Source: Nitrobacter vulgaris (lineage in GTDB: Bacteria; Pseudomonadota; Alphaproteobacteria; Rhizobiales; Xanthobacteraceae). From it: a DNA stretch of 64,000 nucleotides. The stretch is from NCBI RefSeq assembly GCF_031453995.1, contig NZ_JAVDPZ010000021.1, positions 5,962-69,961 of the forward strand, written 5' to 3'. How positions within the stretch are numbered: the first letter of the stretch is position 1; each line of letters opens with the position of its first letter. Below the pieces are notes generated by a model. It did no database searches. It saw only the letters and a list, made by a program, of their open reading frames with translations, and was not told the DNA's origin. Below, piece by piece: positions 27,751 to 36,596 of this stretch. A program made the position numbers and the translations under genes.

Positions 27751-28164
27751 ATGAGCATACTGTTCAGAATCGTCCTTGCATCCGTCCTCACGAGCCCTGC
27801 GCTTGCACTCGCGCAAACGCCGAAAAAACCCGCCGCGTCTCCTGCCTTGGAGGCGGAATTCAATGCCTTTATCGTCAAGTTCCGAGCGGCTTTGAAAGCG
27901 AACGATCCGGCTGCCGTCGCCAGCATGACCAAGCTGCCTTTCATGGGTGACAAGGCGTACGCGGATGCCGCACAGTTTCGGGCGAAGGCCTATCCGGAAC
28001 TGTTCCCCGCGAAAGATCGTGCGTGCATCCAGCGGAAGAAAGCGGAATACGGTCGAGATGGCGAGAACAACGACAACTACTTTGTCATCTGCGGCGAGAG
28101 CATTTTTACCTTCACCAGGACGCCAGCCGGATTCCTTCTGACGGAGGTTGGCGTAAATGATTAG
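27751..28164 (+). CDS. Secreted protein of unknown function
   Basis: 137 residues from the ATG at 27751, chosen because it precedes a clear signal peptide (ILFRIVLASVLTSPALALAQ). The mature part (FNAFIVKFRAALKANDPAAV, LPFMGDKAYADAAQFRAKAY) suggests an alpha+beta NTF2-like fold, but the resemblance is weak. Two Cys (RACIQRK and VICGES) could pair. The gene converges on mgtE, with 71 bases between stops. No function is assigned. Confidence 0.7.
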   Translation: MSILFRIVLASVLTSPALALAQTPKKPAASPALEAEFNAFIVKFRAALKANDPAAVASMTKLPFMGDKAYADAAQFRAKAYPELFPAKDRACIQRKKAEYGRDGENNDNYFVICGESIFTFTRTPAGFLLTEVGVND

Positions 28165-28202
28165 GCATGCGCCCTCAGCGAACGCGTAGCGCCCCGCTAC
28201 TA

Positions 28203-28235
28203 TGGCGTTTTCGAGCGAAGTGGAGCGGAAATGCT
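28203..28235. repeat. Fragment of a dispersed intergenic repeat (tentative)
   Basis: GCGTTTTCGAGCGAAGTGGA between two convergent genes resembles, from memory, the start of a repeat common between Bradyrhizobium genes. Only about 25-30 bases are preserved and no second copy is seen in the window. Confidence 0.25.
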
Positions 28236-29606
28236 CTACAGCAGCGTCCCACTCAGGATCAGCACCGCCACGCTGAAGTAGATCATCAGCCCGGTGACGT
28301 CGACCAACGTCGCCACCAGCGGCGCCGAAGCGCTCGCGGGATCGAAGCCGGCGCGTTGTAGCATAAACGGAAGCATCGATCCGGACACCGAGCCGAAAAC
28401 AACAACGCCGATCAGCGCAGCCGCGACGGTCAGCCCGATCAGCATCCAGTGCTCGCCATAGTCGTAAATGCCGAGCTTCTGCCAGGCCACCACGCGGACC
28501 AGTCCGATGACGCCCAGCATGGCGCCGAGGATCAATCCCGTCGGCAGTTCGCGCAAGGCCACGCGCCACCAGTCGCCGAGCTTGACCTCGCGCAGCGCCA
28601 GCGCGCGGATCAGGAGCGAGGTCGCCTGCGAGCCGGAGTTGCCGCCCGAACTCATGATCAGCGGGATGAACAGCGTCAGCACGATGGCCTTTTCCAGCTC
28701 GCCCTCGAAGTGCTGCATGGCGCTCGCGGTCAATAGCTCGCCGATAAACAGCACGCACAGCCAACCGCCGCGCTTGCGGATCATACCCGGCAGCCCAACC
28801 TGCAGATACGGTTCGTCAGTCGCCGCCATGCCGCCGAATTTCTGGGCGTCCTCGGTGTTTTCTTCGATGATGGCGTCGATGATGTCGTCGACCGTGACGA
28901 TGCCGAGGACATGCCCGGCCTTGTCCACGACAGGCACCGCCAGCATGTCGTGCCGCGAGATCAGCCGCGCGACCTCTTCGCGATCCGTTAGCGGGGAGGT
29001 GGTGATCGGGGCGCGCGCCAGATCGGCGATCTGGGCCGAAGGCTCACCGGCGATCAGCCGCCGCAACGACACCGCGCCCACCAGCCTTCGCGTGAAGGCG
29101 TCCAGTACATAGATCGCATAGACCGTCTCGCGGGTCCGTTCGACCTGGCGGATATGCTGTAGGGTCTGCTCCACTGTCCAGGTCGCGGTGACGCTGACGA
29201 ATTCGGTTGTCATCATCGCGCCCGCGGTGTTTTCCGGGTAAGTGAGCAGATTCTCGATAGTGGCCCGCGTGTTTCGGTCGAGCCCCTGCATCAGTTCGCT
29301 GCGCGCCGGCTCATCGAGCTGCTGGACGATATCGGCGGCGACGTCCGCCGACATTTCAGTCAATAAGATGATGGCGGTGCGCCGGGGCAGCGAGGCGATG
29401 ACCTCCGCGCCGTGATATAGTTCCGGCTTGTCGAGAATCTCGACCGAAGTATCGACCGGCAGAAGCACCAGCACCGCCGCGGCGTCCTGCGGTTCGAGCT
29501 GGTTGAGAATTTCGACGTTATCGGCGACATGGCCGCCGCTCAGGCGCGAGGCCAGCGCGTACACATCGAGGTCGCCGTCCGTTGTGGCGGTGTGGATATC
29601 CGTCAT
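28236..29606 (-). CDS. mgtE: Magnesium transporter MgtE
   Basis: Inner-membrane Mg2+ channel. The 456 residues comprise the cytoplasmic N domain (about 20-140, LNQLEPQDAAAVLVLLP), a CBS pair (about 145-265; VDKAGHVLGIVTVDDIID), and a five-helix pore domain with the family motifs (IPLIMSSGGNSGSQATSLLI, about 335-355, and ASAPLVATLVDVTGLMIYF near the end). The pore Asp in LVDVTG is present. GAAGGTGAG precedes the ATG at 29606. Binding of Mg2+ to the N/CBS domains normally closes the channel. Confidence 0.96.
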   Translation of the reverse strand: MTDIHTATTDGDLDVYALASRLSGGHVADNVEILNQLEPQDAAAVLVLLPVDTSVEILDKPELYHGAEVIASLPRRTAIILLTEMSADVAADIVQQLDEPARSELMQGLDRNTRATIENLLTYPENTAGAMMTTEFVSVTATWTVEQTLQHIRQVERTRETVYAIYVLDAFTRRLVGAVSLRRLIAGEPSAQIADLARAPITTSPLTDREEVARLISRHDMLAVPVVDKAGHVLGIVTVDDIIDAIIEENTEDAQKFGGMAATDEPYLQVGLPGMIRKRGGWLCVLFIGELLTASAMQHFEGELEKAIVLTLFIPLIMSSGGNSGSQATSLLIRALALREVKLGDWWRVALRELPTGLILGAMLGVIGLVRVVAWQKLGIYDYGEHWMLIGLTVAAALIGVVVFGSVSGSMLPFMLQRAGFDPASASAPLVATLVDVTGLMIYFSVAVLILSGTLL

Positions 29607-29873
29607 AGCTCACCTTCGTGGTCTGCCGGCAACGGCAGGCCTGGCGAGCCCATCAAGCTCTCAGACCGGCGCCGCTGTCGGCGAGGTACCTGGCAAAGTA
29701 CCTGGACTGTCGCTTGGCATAATGTCGTGGTTTCCAGTGATGGGCGTGCGACCGAGGCCGCAAGCATCCCGCTTGGCTGACATGATCCTTCAGCCGGACG
29801 GCGTCAAGAAAAAAGCGCGATCACTCAGGTTCGGAAATTTGATGTGACCCTGCGCGACGGCAAGGCGCGCGCC
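29607..29873 (-). other. mgtE leader
   Basis: The 267 bases between the NUDIX gene and mgtE include a short stem-loop (CTGCCG 29623-29628, CGGCAG 29633-29638) just before the ribosome site, and a direct repeat of CCAGGTAC near 29690-29705. A magnesium-responsive leader is conceivable, but I see no match to a known riboswitch. Confidence 0.2.
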
Positions 29874-30345
29874 TCAAGAAGCCGCCGTCGCAAGCATGTC
29901 CAGAATATCCTCCGGGAAGACCTGTTCGGTAGGCCTCGCGAGTTCGGCGCGCGACCACCAGCGATATTCCGCCATCACCTCGCGTTCAAGCTCGGTCCAC
30001 GCCCCGCTGGACACGGCATGATAGCCGGTTCTCACCAGAAAGAACCGCTCGTCGGCCATTACACGCTCGCCGCCGATGAGTTCGAGAACGAATTGGCGCT
30101 GCGCGATTTCCGGTCCGACACTGGCGACACGCAGGCCGGTCTCCTCCCATAACTCCCTGATCGCCGCCTGTTCGAAGGTTTCACCATCGTCGACAGCGCC
30201 CCCCCGGGGTCGCCCAAAAGCTTCTGTCCGCCGACGCGCTGTCCTTATGGGCGAAACGAAACAGCAGCAAGCGCTCGTCAGGGTCGAGCAACAGCAGCCG
30301 CGCCGCGGGGCGCAGACGCAGGGAGCCATGCGAGACCGCGCTCAC
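29874..30345 (-). pseudogene. NUDIX hydrolase gene with a frameshift in a 7-G tract
   Basis: Translation from a GTG at 30345 gives a normal NUDIX start (LRLRPAARLLLLDPDERLLL, RSFWATPGG). The frame then breaks at seven consecutive G (30199-30205 on the plus strand as C7). The remainder is open in another frame: GGAVDDGETFEQAAIRELWE, then ETGL, completing the Nudix box GX5EX7REUXEEXGU, to a stop at 29874. Six G would restore one 157-codon gene. The GTG overlaps the yebC stop (GTGA), indicating translational coupling. A downstream in-frame ATG would give a product with a wrong N-terminus. This is a real mutation, a slippery tract or a base-calling error. Confidence 0.8.
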
Positions 30346-31088
30346 CCCCCCAGCTTCGCCATCAGAGCGTCCGACACCTCAAAGTTGGCATAGACGTTCT
30401 GCACGTCGTCGTGCTCGTTCAGGAGGTCGATCAGCTTGAGCAATTTCTCACCGGTGTCGTCATCGACGGCAACGGTGTTCTGCGGCTTCCAGATCAAGGC
30501 GACCTTGCGCGCCTCGCCGAACCTGGCTTCCAGCGCCTTGGCGGCCTCGCGGAAGGTGTCCTGCGAGGCATAGATTTCGTGGCCGCCCTCGCCCGACACC
30601 ACGTCGTCGGCGCCGGCTTCAATGGCAGCTTCCAGCATGTCGTCGGCCGAGGCCTTGCCCGCGTCATATTCAATAACGCCAAGCCGGTCGAACATAAACG
30701 ACACCGAGCCGGTTTCACCGAGATTGCCGCCGGCCTTCGTGAAATACGAACGGATGTCGGAGGCGGCGCGGTTGCGATTGTCTGTCAGCACTTCCATGAT
30801 AACCGCCACGCCGCCGGGGCCGTAGCCTTCGTAACGCAGTTCGTCATAGCTCTCGGCATCGTTGCCGCTGGCCTTCTTGATGGCGCGCTCGATGTTGTCC
30901 TTGGGCATATTTTCTGCCCGCGCCGCGATCATGGCAGCGCGCAGCCGTGCATTCATCGCCGGATCGGGCGCCCCCAGTTTGGCCGCCACCGTGATTTCGC
31001 GCGCGAGCTTGCTGAACAGCTTCGACTTTTGGGCATCCTGCCTGCCCTTTCGGTGCATGATGTTCTTGAATTGGGAATGTCCGGCCAT
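30342..31088 (-). CDS. yebC: YebC/PmpR family protein (TACO1-like)
   Basis: 248 residues. The conserved beginning is AGHSQFKNIMHRKGRQDAQK; the middle has NMPKDNIERAIKKASG, YEGYGPGGVAVIMEVLTDNR and GGNLGETGSVSFMFDRLG. The family was long listed as a transcriptional regulator; recent work links members to translation of difficult sequences such as polyproline. The frame is open to 31148, but the ATG at 31088 matches the family N-terminus. Alphaproteobacteria often keep yebC just upstream of ruvC; here about 3.6 kb with mgtE and other genes lies between. Confidence 0.95.
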   Translation of the reverse strand: MAGHSQFKNIMHRKGRQDAQKSKLFSKLAREITVAAKLGAPDPAMNARLRAAMIAARAENMPKDNIERAIKKASGNDAESYDELRYEGYGPGGVAVIMEVLTDNRNRAASDIRSYFTKAGGNLGETGSVSFMFDRLGVIEYDAGKASADDMLEAAIEAGADDVVSGEGGHEIYASQDTFREAAKALEARFGEARKVALIWKPQNTVAVDDDTGEKLLKLIDLLNEHDDVQNVYANFEVSDALMAKLGG

Positions 31089-31253
31089 CGGCAGGGTCTC
31101 TCTCAAATCCGGGGCAGGCCCGGCGGCGGCACCGGGCGGCCTCTGCAAAGGTGGAAGCGGCGCGGCGTTATAAGACGGGTTCGCGCCGAATCAAAGACCC
31201 GCTCGGCAATGTGCGGTGCGGCCATGTCATCGAATCAGAATCCTTCAAGCGGA

Positions 31254-32075
31254 TCACGTCCAGAACGACGGCTCTGCCTGCTCGAGCCGTCCGCCGAGCC
31301 GCACCGGCGCGATTCTGAGCGCGAGCCCCGTCGCGTCGTCGGTCTCGACCGCGACGCCGCTCAAGGTGGCGACGCCGCTGGCCGGCTCGAACCGGGCGCT
31401 CGAAATGCCGGTGGTGAAGCGGCGCAGCGGCTCATCCCTCTGCATTCCGATCACGGAGTCATAATCGCCGGTCATGCCGGCATCGCTCATATAGGCGGTG
31501 CCGCCGGAAAGGATGCGATGATCCGCCGTTGGCACATGGGTATGCGTTCCCACCACGAGGCTGACACGGCCGTCGCAGAAGAAACCCATGCTTTGCTTTT
31601 CGCTGGTCGCTTCGCCGTGGAAATCCACGACGATCGCGTCCACCGCCTCGCGCAGCGGACAGGCATCTAACTCACGATCGATAGCACGGAAGGGATCGTT
31701 GAACGGCTCCATGAAGATGCGCGCCATGGCATTGATGACAAGCGCGCGGCGGCCATCCTTGGTGTCGATCAGCATTGCGCCGCGTCCTGGCGTATGACGC
31801 GGGAAATTCAGCGGACGAATGAGCCGCGGCGCCCGCTCGATGAATACCAGCGCCTCTTTCTGATTCCATGCGTGATTGCCGAGGGTGACAGCGTCGGCAC
31901 CGGCGTCGAGAAATTCCTGGTAGATCGTCTCCGTGATACCGAAACCGCCGGCCGCATTCTCGCCGTTGACGACGACAAGATCGAGCTTCCATGCGGCAAT
32001 GATCACCGGCAGGTGTTCGTTGACCGCGGTGCGCCCGGTCTTGCCGACGACGTCGCCGATAAAAAGAATCCGCAA
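31254..32075 (-). CDS. YmdB-family metallophosphoesterase
   Basis: 273 residues of the YmdB/TIGR00282 group of di-iron phosphodiesterases, reported to hydrolyse 2',3'-cyclic nucleotides. Metal-binding motifs visible: MRILFIGDVVGKTGR (Asp), VNGENAAGGFG (Asn-Glu), LGNHAWN (His), VDFHGEATSEK (His) and VGTHTHVPTAD (two His). The start codon is TTG at 32075, two bases after the cyclo-ligase stop, with GGAG upstream; the N-terminus MRILFIGDVVG is the invariant family start, so TTG is well supported. Co-transcribed with the cyclo-ligase gene. Confidence 0.92.
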   Translation of the reverse strand: MRILFIGDVVGKTGRTAVNEHLPVIIAAWKLDLVVVNGENAAGGFGITETIYQEFLDAGADAVTLGNHAWNQKEALVFIERAPRLIRPLNFPRHTPGRGAMLIDTKDGRRALVINAMARIFMEPFNDPFRAIDRELDACPLREAVDAIVVDFHGEATSEKQSMGFFCDGRVSLVVGTHTHVPTADHRILSGGTAYMSDAGMTGDYDSVIGMQRDEPLRRFTTGISSARFEPASGVATLSGVAVETDDATGLALRIAPVRLGGRLEQAEPSFWT

Positions 32076-32077
32076 CC

Positions 32078-32665
32078 TTATAAACTCCGGAAATCGAACA
32101 GATCGGTTTCGGTTAGCACATAATCGAGCCGGACGTCGTGGGGCAGTGCCGGCACCTGCGGTATCTCCTGCACCGTAAAAGCAAGACCGATCGCGACAAG
32201 GGTCTTATGTCGCCGAAGAGCCTCAAGCGTGCGGTCGTAATAGCCGGCGCCATAGCCGATACGATGGCCGGCGCGGTCGAACGCGACGAGCGGAACCAGC
32301 ACGATATCCGGGACGACCTCGGCCGCAGTGGCGGACGGCTCGGAAATCCCGAACGCGCCGGGCACCAGCGCCGCGCCTTGCTTCCACGCGCGGAACGCCA
32401 GCGCGGCGTCAGGCCGTGAGATCGCCGGCATCGCAAGCGCCGCGCCATGCCTGGCGAGGCTCTGCATCAGCGGCACGGGATCAATCTCGCTGCGGATCGG
32501 CGCGTAGCCGGCGACGACTGTTGATGACGTTATATCGAGGGGCGGCATCCGTGCCGCCATCGCGACCGCCGCACCGGCGCGCTGCTGTGGATCCAACGCA
32601 TCGCGACGAGCCAGTGCGGCGGCGCGCAACTCGTTCTTGGGTGGAGCGTCAGAGGAAATCGACAT
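32078..32665 (-). CDS. 5-formyltetrahydrofolate cyclo-ligase
   Basis: ATP-dependent enzyme that returns 5-formyl-THF to the 5,10-methenyl-THF pool. The 195 residues begin with KNELRAAALARRDAL. They contain VPLVAFDRAGHRIGYGAGYYD near residue 135 (the GYGxGYYDR signature) and end with LDYVLTETDLFDF. It corresponds to ygfA/fau of E. coli and, as there, lies directly downstream of the 6S RNA gene and zapA, an old and widely conserved arrangement. It is probably co-transcribed with 6S RNA and overlaps nothing upstream. Confidence 0.95.
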   Translation of the reverse strand: MSISSDAPPKNELRAAALARRDALDPQQRAGAAVAMAARMPPLDITSSTVVAGYAPIRSEIDPVPLMQSLARHGAALAMPAISRPDAALAFRAWKQGAALVPGAFGISEPSATAAEVVPDIVLVPLVAFDRAGHRIGYGAGYYDRTLEALRRHKTLVAIGLAFTVQEIPQVPALPHDVRLDYVLTETDLFDFRSL

Positions 32666-32884
32666 GCAGAATGTTTATAGCGTTTTTTAGCAAAGGGGCC
32701 CGGTTCGTTCGACGAAAGCGTCAAGACAAAAATCACGGAGCCTAGCTTCTGGTCTCGTCAGAAGCAGAGCCGCTAACAGTTCAAAGCGAGCGACATGAAA
32801 CTAGAAACCCGGCAATGCAGACAAGTTTACAAAGTCTGCGACTGCTATGGCGGGCATAACAATCGAATAGCGCAAAGGGAAGCG

Positions 32885-33055
32885 CGAAGCCGCAATCGCC
32901 GTTGGAGCGCTCGATCCCGGAGTTCCCTACGAAAGTAGGTGGGCACCATATGTCCGGGTCCACGGACCCGGCCAGGGACAGTTCCCTTAAGGATCGATAA
33001 GGCCCCGGGGATGTGTGGCTCCTGACGCGCGACGCAGCCTCGCATTGCGGAATGT
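32885..33055 (-). ncRNA. ssrS: 6S RNA
   Basis: Global regulator RNA that binds the RNA polymerase housekeeping holoenzyme by mimicking an open promoter. Signs: location between zapA and the cyclo-ligase gene on the same strand, as in E. coli. A closing stem pairs CCGCAATGCG (33041-33050) with CGATTGCGG (32890-32898). Inner stems pair GGAGC with GCTCC and CGATCC with GGATCG around an open bubble. A side hairpin CCGGGTC/GACCCGG lies at 32954-32971. The segments GGTGCCCACCTAC and CTCCGGGATCGAGCGCTCCA match my memory of alphaproteobacterial 6S RNAs. Ends are estimated from pairing, within about 10 bases. Confidence 0.85.
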
Positions 33056-33171
33056 ATCTACGATGAGCAGCGAGCGCCAGTGCGACACGCTATCAGGCAC
33101 GAACTTTCATGGTTGCTGTAAAAGATCTAGAAACTCGCTCACCCTTGACCAGATCAGTGTTGAAACGAGAC

Positions 33172-33202
33172 ACACTATCGCAAACCGATCCAGATTCAGG
33201 AT
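33172..33202. repeat. Short motif shared with 63903-63929
   Basis: ACACTA followed by AACCGATC and ATTCAGGAT. The last 20 bases match the site near the right edge at 18 of 20 positions. It may be a remnant of a mobile-element end or a shared small repeat. Confidence 0.35.
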
Positions 33203-33294
33203 AACTCAGGCTCAGCCCACTGCATATGTGCGTGCGCGTTCCATTGGGCAGGCATCTCTTAATTGCGATCAATCAAAGCCTGTCATTCGAATAC

Positions 33295-33678
33295 TTACCC
33301 GATGGCGATGCCGCCGCCGACGGTGCGGTTTAACATCTGCGTGGTCTTCTCGATGCGGTGGGCCGCCATGTTCAGCGCGGCGACAACCGCTGTCTGCGTA
33401 GCGCGTGCGCGCTCGGCGGCCGCAGCGCGCACATCGCGCAATGCCTTGAGCTCTTCCTCCAGCGCCCGGATGCGCTGTTGCGCATCCAGCAGTTCGTCGG
33501 AGGTTACCAGCGCTGCCATGACCTCGAGCCGCTGGTCGCCGATCTCGCCGAACTTGCCGCGCAATTGGCCGATACGGCTTTCCAGATCGCCTGCAAGCTT
33601 CAGCAACCGGTCTTCCTGGCCATCCTCGCAGGCCATCCGGTACTGGCGGCTATTGATGGTCACGTTGACGTGGCTCAT
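33295..33678 (-). CDS. zapA: Cell division protein ZapA
   Basis: Small FtsZ-ring-associated protein that bundles FtsZ protofilaments. The 127 residues begin with MSHVNVTINSRQYRMACEDG, typical of the ZapA N-terminal domain. A helical coiled coil follows (RLLKLAGDLESRIGQLRGKF; QQRIRALEEELKALRDV). The ATG overlaps the stop of the upstream DUF4164 gene by four bases, so the two are translationally coupled. The downstream neighbours, 6S RNA and cyclo-ligase, preserve the ancient zapA-ssrS-ygfA order. Confidence 0.94.
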   Translation of the reverse strand: MSHVNVTINSRQYRMACEDGQEDRLLKLAGDLESRIGQLRGKFGEIGDQRLEVMAALVTSDELLDAQQRIRALEEELKALRDVRAAAAERARATQTAVVAALNMAAHRIEKTTQMLNRTVGGGIAIG

Positions 33679-34007
33679 GGCTTCTCTCCCGCCGCCTCGA
33701 GCACGGACTTGATAGTGCCGATCGCCGCGTCGAGCTTTTCGGCGATCTCGCGATTGGTGCGCTCGAGCTTGCGGGTGCGCACCAGCGATCCGTCGAGCTC
33801 ATCCGCAAGGCGCGAACGATCCGCACCCAAAGCCTGAATACGGCTCGCTAGCTCGTCCTCATTGCGGTCGGCATCGCGCCGTCGCTCCACCGCTCTCTCC
33901 AGCGCATCAAGCGCGGCCGTCAGTCGCCGGGTTGCAGCGTCGATATCGGTTCCGCCACTATTGGCCGGTTCAGCACTGCCGGAACGATTGGCCGGTTGGT
34001 CGTTCAT
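33675..34007 (-). CDS. DUF4164 coiled-coil protein
   Basis: 110 residues, almost entirely helical: a low-complexity N-terminus (NDQPANRSGSAEPANSGG) and then heptad-like sequence (ALDALERAVERRRDADRNED; TNREIAEKLDAAI). This fits the DUF4164 family found next to zapA in rhizobia and relatives. The function is unknown; the coupled zapA suggests a role in division or FtsZ-ring assembly, but that is inference. The frame extends to 34067; the ATG at 34007 is the family start. Confidence 0.82.
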   Translation of the reverse strand: MNDQPANRSGSAEPANSGGTDIDAATRRLTAALDALERAVERRRDADRNEDELASRIQALGADRSRLADELDGSLVRTRKLERTNREIAEKLDAAIGTIKSVLEAAGEKP

Positions 34008-34288
34008 GTTCGTCCTGCGCGCCTTTGGGCCAACTGCCGGCCAGACTACAAAGGTGCGGCTCGGCAAGCCCTTAGGGACCGAAATTTACGTGGCGGACGA
34101 GGCCAACGCAACGCCGCTGCAAAACTATGCACCGCAAAACATTCTCGCCCTAAGGAGGGCCTCCCGCCCCTTGGACTCCGCCGACGCAGGTGCTATGCCC
34201 CCGGCAAGCTAGTTTTTACCCCCTTGGACACCATCGGATTCCCATGCAAACCGTCAGCCCTCCTCCCTATCAGGATCGGATATCTCCC

Positions 34289-36274
34289 ATGCCGACCGTC
34301 GATTCCTCCCGTATGGCAAATGCAATCCGCGCGCTCGCGATGGATGGTGTAGAAAAAGCAAAATCGGGCCATCCCGGCCTGCCGATGGGCATGGCCGACG
34401 TCGCCACGGTGCTGTTCACCAAGTTCCTGAAATACGACGCCGCCGATCCGCACTGGCCGGACCGCGACCGCTTCATCCTCTCCGCCGGCCACGGTTCGAT
34501 GCTGCTTTATGCGTTGTTGTACCTGACGGGCAACAAGGACATGACGCTCGATCAGCTCAAGAATTTCCGGCAGCTCAACTCCAAGACGCCGGGCCATCCC
34601 GAGAACTTCATCACCGACGGCGTCGAAACCACCACCGGCCCGCTCGGCCAGGGCGTCGCCACCTCGGTCGGCTTTGCGCTGGCGGAGCGCCTGCTGGCCG
34701 CGGAGTTCAGCAGTGAAGTGGTCGACCACTACACCTATGTGCTGTGCTCCGACGGCGATCTGATGGAAGGCATCAGCCATGAGGCGATCGCGCTGGCTGG
34801 TCACCTCAAGCTCAACAAGCTGATCTTCCTTTACGATGATAACGGCATCACCATTGACGGCCCGATCTCGCTGGCCGACGACGTCGATCAGGTGGCGCGT
34901 TTCAAGGCGTGCGGCTGGGACGCAAAACGGATCGACGGCCACGATCAGAAGGCGATCGCCGCTGCAATCCGCCGGGCGCAAAAATCCGACAAACCGTCGC
35001 TGATCGCCTGCAAGACCATTATCGGTTTCGGCGCCCCCACCAGGGCCGGCACGTCCAAGGCGCACGGCGAAGCGCTCGGCGCGGAAGAACTCGCAGGCGC
35101 GAAGAAAGCCCTCGGCTGGGATTACGGCCCCTTCGAAATTCCCGACGATGTCCTCAAGGTCTGGCGAAGCGCTGGACGCAAGGGCAAGCGGCACAATAAG
35201 GAGTGGCGCGCGCGATTCGCAGCCCGGCCAGAGGCGGAGCGAGACGAATTCAAACGCCGCGTCATTGACCGCAAGCCGTCTCAAAACCTCGCCGAGGTGA
35301 TCCGCAAGCTCAAGGACAAACTGGTCGCCGAGCCGCCGACGGTCGCCACCCGCAAAGCCAGCGAATTGGCGCTCGAGGTGCTGGTTCCGGCGGTGCCGGA
35401 ACTGCTGCTCGGCTCCGCCGACCTCACGCCGTCCAACAACACCCGCACCAAGGGTCTAAAAGAAGTGCAGCCTGGCCACTACGATGGCCGCTACATCCAC
35501 TACGGCATCCGCGAACTCGGCATGGCCGCGGCCATGAACGGCATCGCCCTGCATGGCGGATATGCCCCGGCCGGCGGCACCTTCATGTGCTTCGCCGACT
35601 ATGCCCGCCCGGCGATGCGCATTTCGGCGCTGGCGCATATTCCCACGATCTACATCATGACGCACGACTCGATCGGACTTGGCGAGGATGGCCCGACCCA
35701 TCAGCCGGTCGAGCATCTGGCAAGCTTGCGCGCGATGCCAAACATGCGCGTGTTCCGCCCCGCCGATGCGGTCGAGACTGCCGAGTGCTGGCAGCTCGCT
35801 CTGGAGCGGCCGAAGGGACCGACGGTTCTGGCGCTGTCCCGCCAGAACCTCACGCCGGTGCGCAAGACCGCGCATGCGGACAATCGCTGCGCGCACGGTG
35901 CCTATGAACTGGTCGCGGCCAATGGCGAGGCGAAGGTGTCGATTTTCGCGACCGGATCCGAAGTTGAGATCGCCGTCGCCGCACAACAGCAACTGTCCCA
36001 GCGCGGCATCGCGTCGCGGGTGGTTTCGGTGCCCTCGCTCGAGCTATTGCTCGAGCAGCCCGAGGATCGCCGGCAGGCGATTATTGGCAAGGCGCCTGTC
36101 AAGATTGCCGTGGAAGCGGCTGTGCGCTTCGGGTGGGACGCCGTGATCGGGGCGGACGGGCTTTTCGTCGGCATGCACAGTTTCGGTCACAGCGCTCCTG
36201 CCAAGGACCTCTACAAGCATTTCGGCATTACCGCCGAAGCCGTGGTCAAAGCGGTGGAGACGCGCCTTGGTTGA
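34289..36274 (+). CDS. tkt: Transketolase
   Basis: Thiamine-diphosphate enzyme moving two-carbon units in the pentose phosphate and Calvin cycles. The 661 residues begin ANAIRALAMDGVEKAKSGHP. They carry the cofactor motif GDGDLMEGISHEAIALAG to LYDDNG (about 155-185), the second-domain motif YIHYGIRELGMAAAMNGIA, and THDSIGLGEDGPTHQPVEHL with catalytic His residues. ATGs at 34190 and 34244 are also in frame; 34289 gives the usual N-terminus. It is separated from gap by 322 bases containing a large palindromic repeat. Confidence 0.96.
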   Translation: MPTVDSSRMANAIRALAMDGVEKAKSGHPGLPMGMADVATVLFTKFLKYDAADPHWPDRDRFILSAGHGSMLLYALLYLTGNKDMTLDQLKNFRQLNSKTPGHPENFITDGVETTTGPLGQGVATSVGFALAERLLAAEFSSEVVDHYTYVLCSDGDLMEGISHEAIALAGHLKLNKLIFLYDDNGITIDGPISLADDVDQVARFKACGWDAKRIDGHDQKAIAAAIRRAQKSDKPSLIACKTIIGFGAPTRAGTSKAHGEALGAEELAGAKKALGWDYGPFEIPDDVLKVWRSAGRKGKRHNKEWRARFAARPEAERDEFKRRVIDRKPSQNLAEVIRKLKDKLVAEPPTVATRKASELALEVLVPAVPELLLGSADLTPSNNTRTKGLKEVQPGHYDGRYIHYGIRELGMAAAMNGIALHGGYAPAGGTFMCFADYARPAMRISALAHIPTIYIMTHDSIGLGEDGPTHQPVEHLASLRAMPNMRVFRPADAVETAECWQLALERPKGPTVLALSRQNLTPVRKTAHADNRCAHGAYELVAANGEAKVSIFATGSEVEIAVAAQQQLSQRGIASRVVSVPSLELLLEQPEDRRQAIIGKAPVKIAVEAAVRFGWDAVIGADGLFVGMHSFGHSAPAKDLYKHFGITAEAVVKAVETRLG

Positions 36275-36596
36275 GGTTGAGATTGCCTCAATATCAAAAA
36301 GGCGCTAGCTAAAAACCGTGGAATGGATTTGGCCATTCGCTGCTCGGCCAATCATGGGCCCTGGATGCGAATGGAGAATCCAAAATTCCGCTGGCAACTT
36401 ACATTTGCTGGCGGTCTCTGTGATTTCAACATTCGGGAAGATGCTCGCTGAAATGGGCATTCGAATGTTAAAATCGGACCGCTAGACATTACCAATGGTC
36501 ACGGCCTGGCAGAACCGGGCGAAAAGGCGTTGACGCTGCGCGCGCAAAATGTGGTTGCGCGCAGGGAACGTCACCCATTTGAAGGAGAATGAAGAT
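36275..36596 (+). other. tkt-gap intergenic region
   Basis: 322 bases with no gene visible. It contains the 78-bp palindromic repeat (36408-36485, listed separately) and about 110 bases upstream of gap that should hold its promoter or processing site. No T-tailed terminator is obvious after tkt. Confidence 0.5.
36408..36485. repeat. Long palindromic repeat, family B
   Basis: The outer arms CTGGCGGTC..GATTTCAACATTCG and CGAATGTTAAAATCGGACC..GCTAG pair over about 28 bases with few mismatches; the core AACATTCG (36428-36435) / CGAATGTT (36462-36469) is exact. A second copy lies at 63623-63698 with the same CTAG..GG.CC..CGAT..AACATTCG layout. This is a dispersed element about 76-78 bp long. Confidence 0.7.

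Larger units (their letters stand above)
32666..33294 (-). other. zapA to cyclo-ligase intergenic region holding 6S RNA
   Basis: This 629-base gap contains the 6S RNA gene at about 32885-33055. The 230 bases upstream of it (33060-33294) presumably carry its promoter and include a short motif shared with the right edge of the window (33172-33202). Between the 6S 3' end and the cyclo-ligase ATG (32666-32884) I see no gene or strong hairpin. Confidence 0.6.

Noticed and set aside
29607..29873. Magnesium riboswitch in the mgtE leader
   Set aside because: Only a short stem and a direct repeat are visible; no match to the M-box or another known class that I can recognise.
30337..30352. Possible second homopolymer frameshift at the yebC end (C-rich tract near 30345-30351)
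   Set aside because: The yebC frame reads through normally to its family C-terminus, and the NUDIX GTG start fits the same bases.
34193..35284. 363-codon minus-strand frame opposite tkt
   Set aside because: Antisense to transketolase with no domain or ribosome-site evidence.
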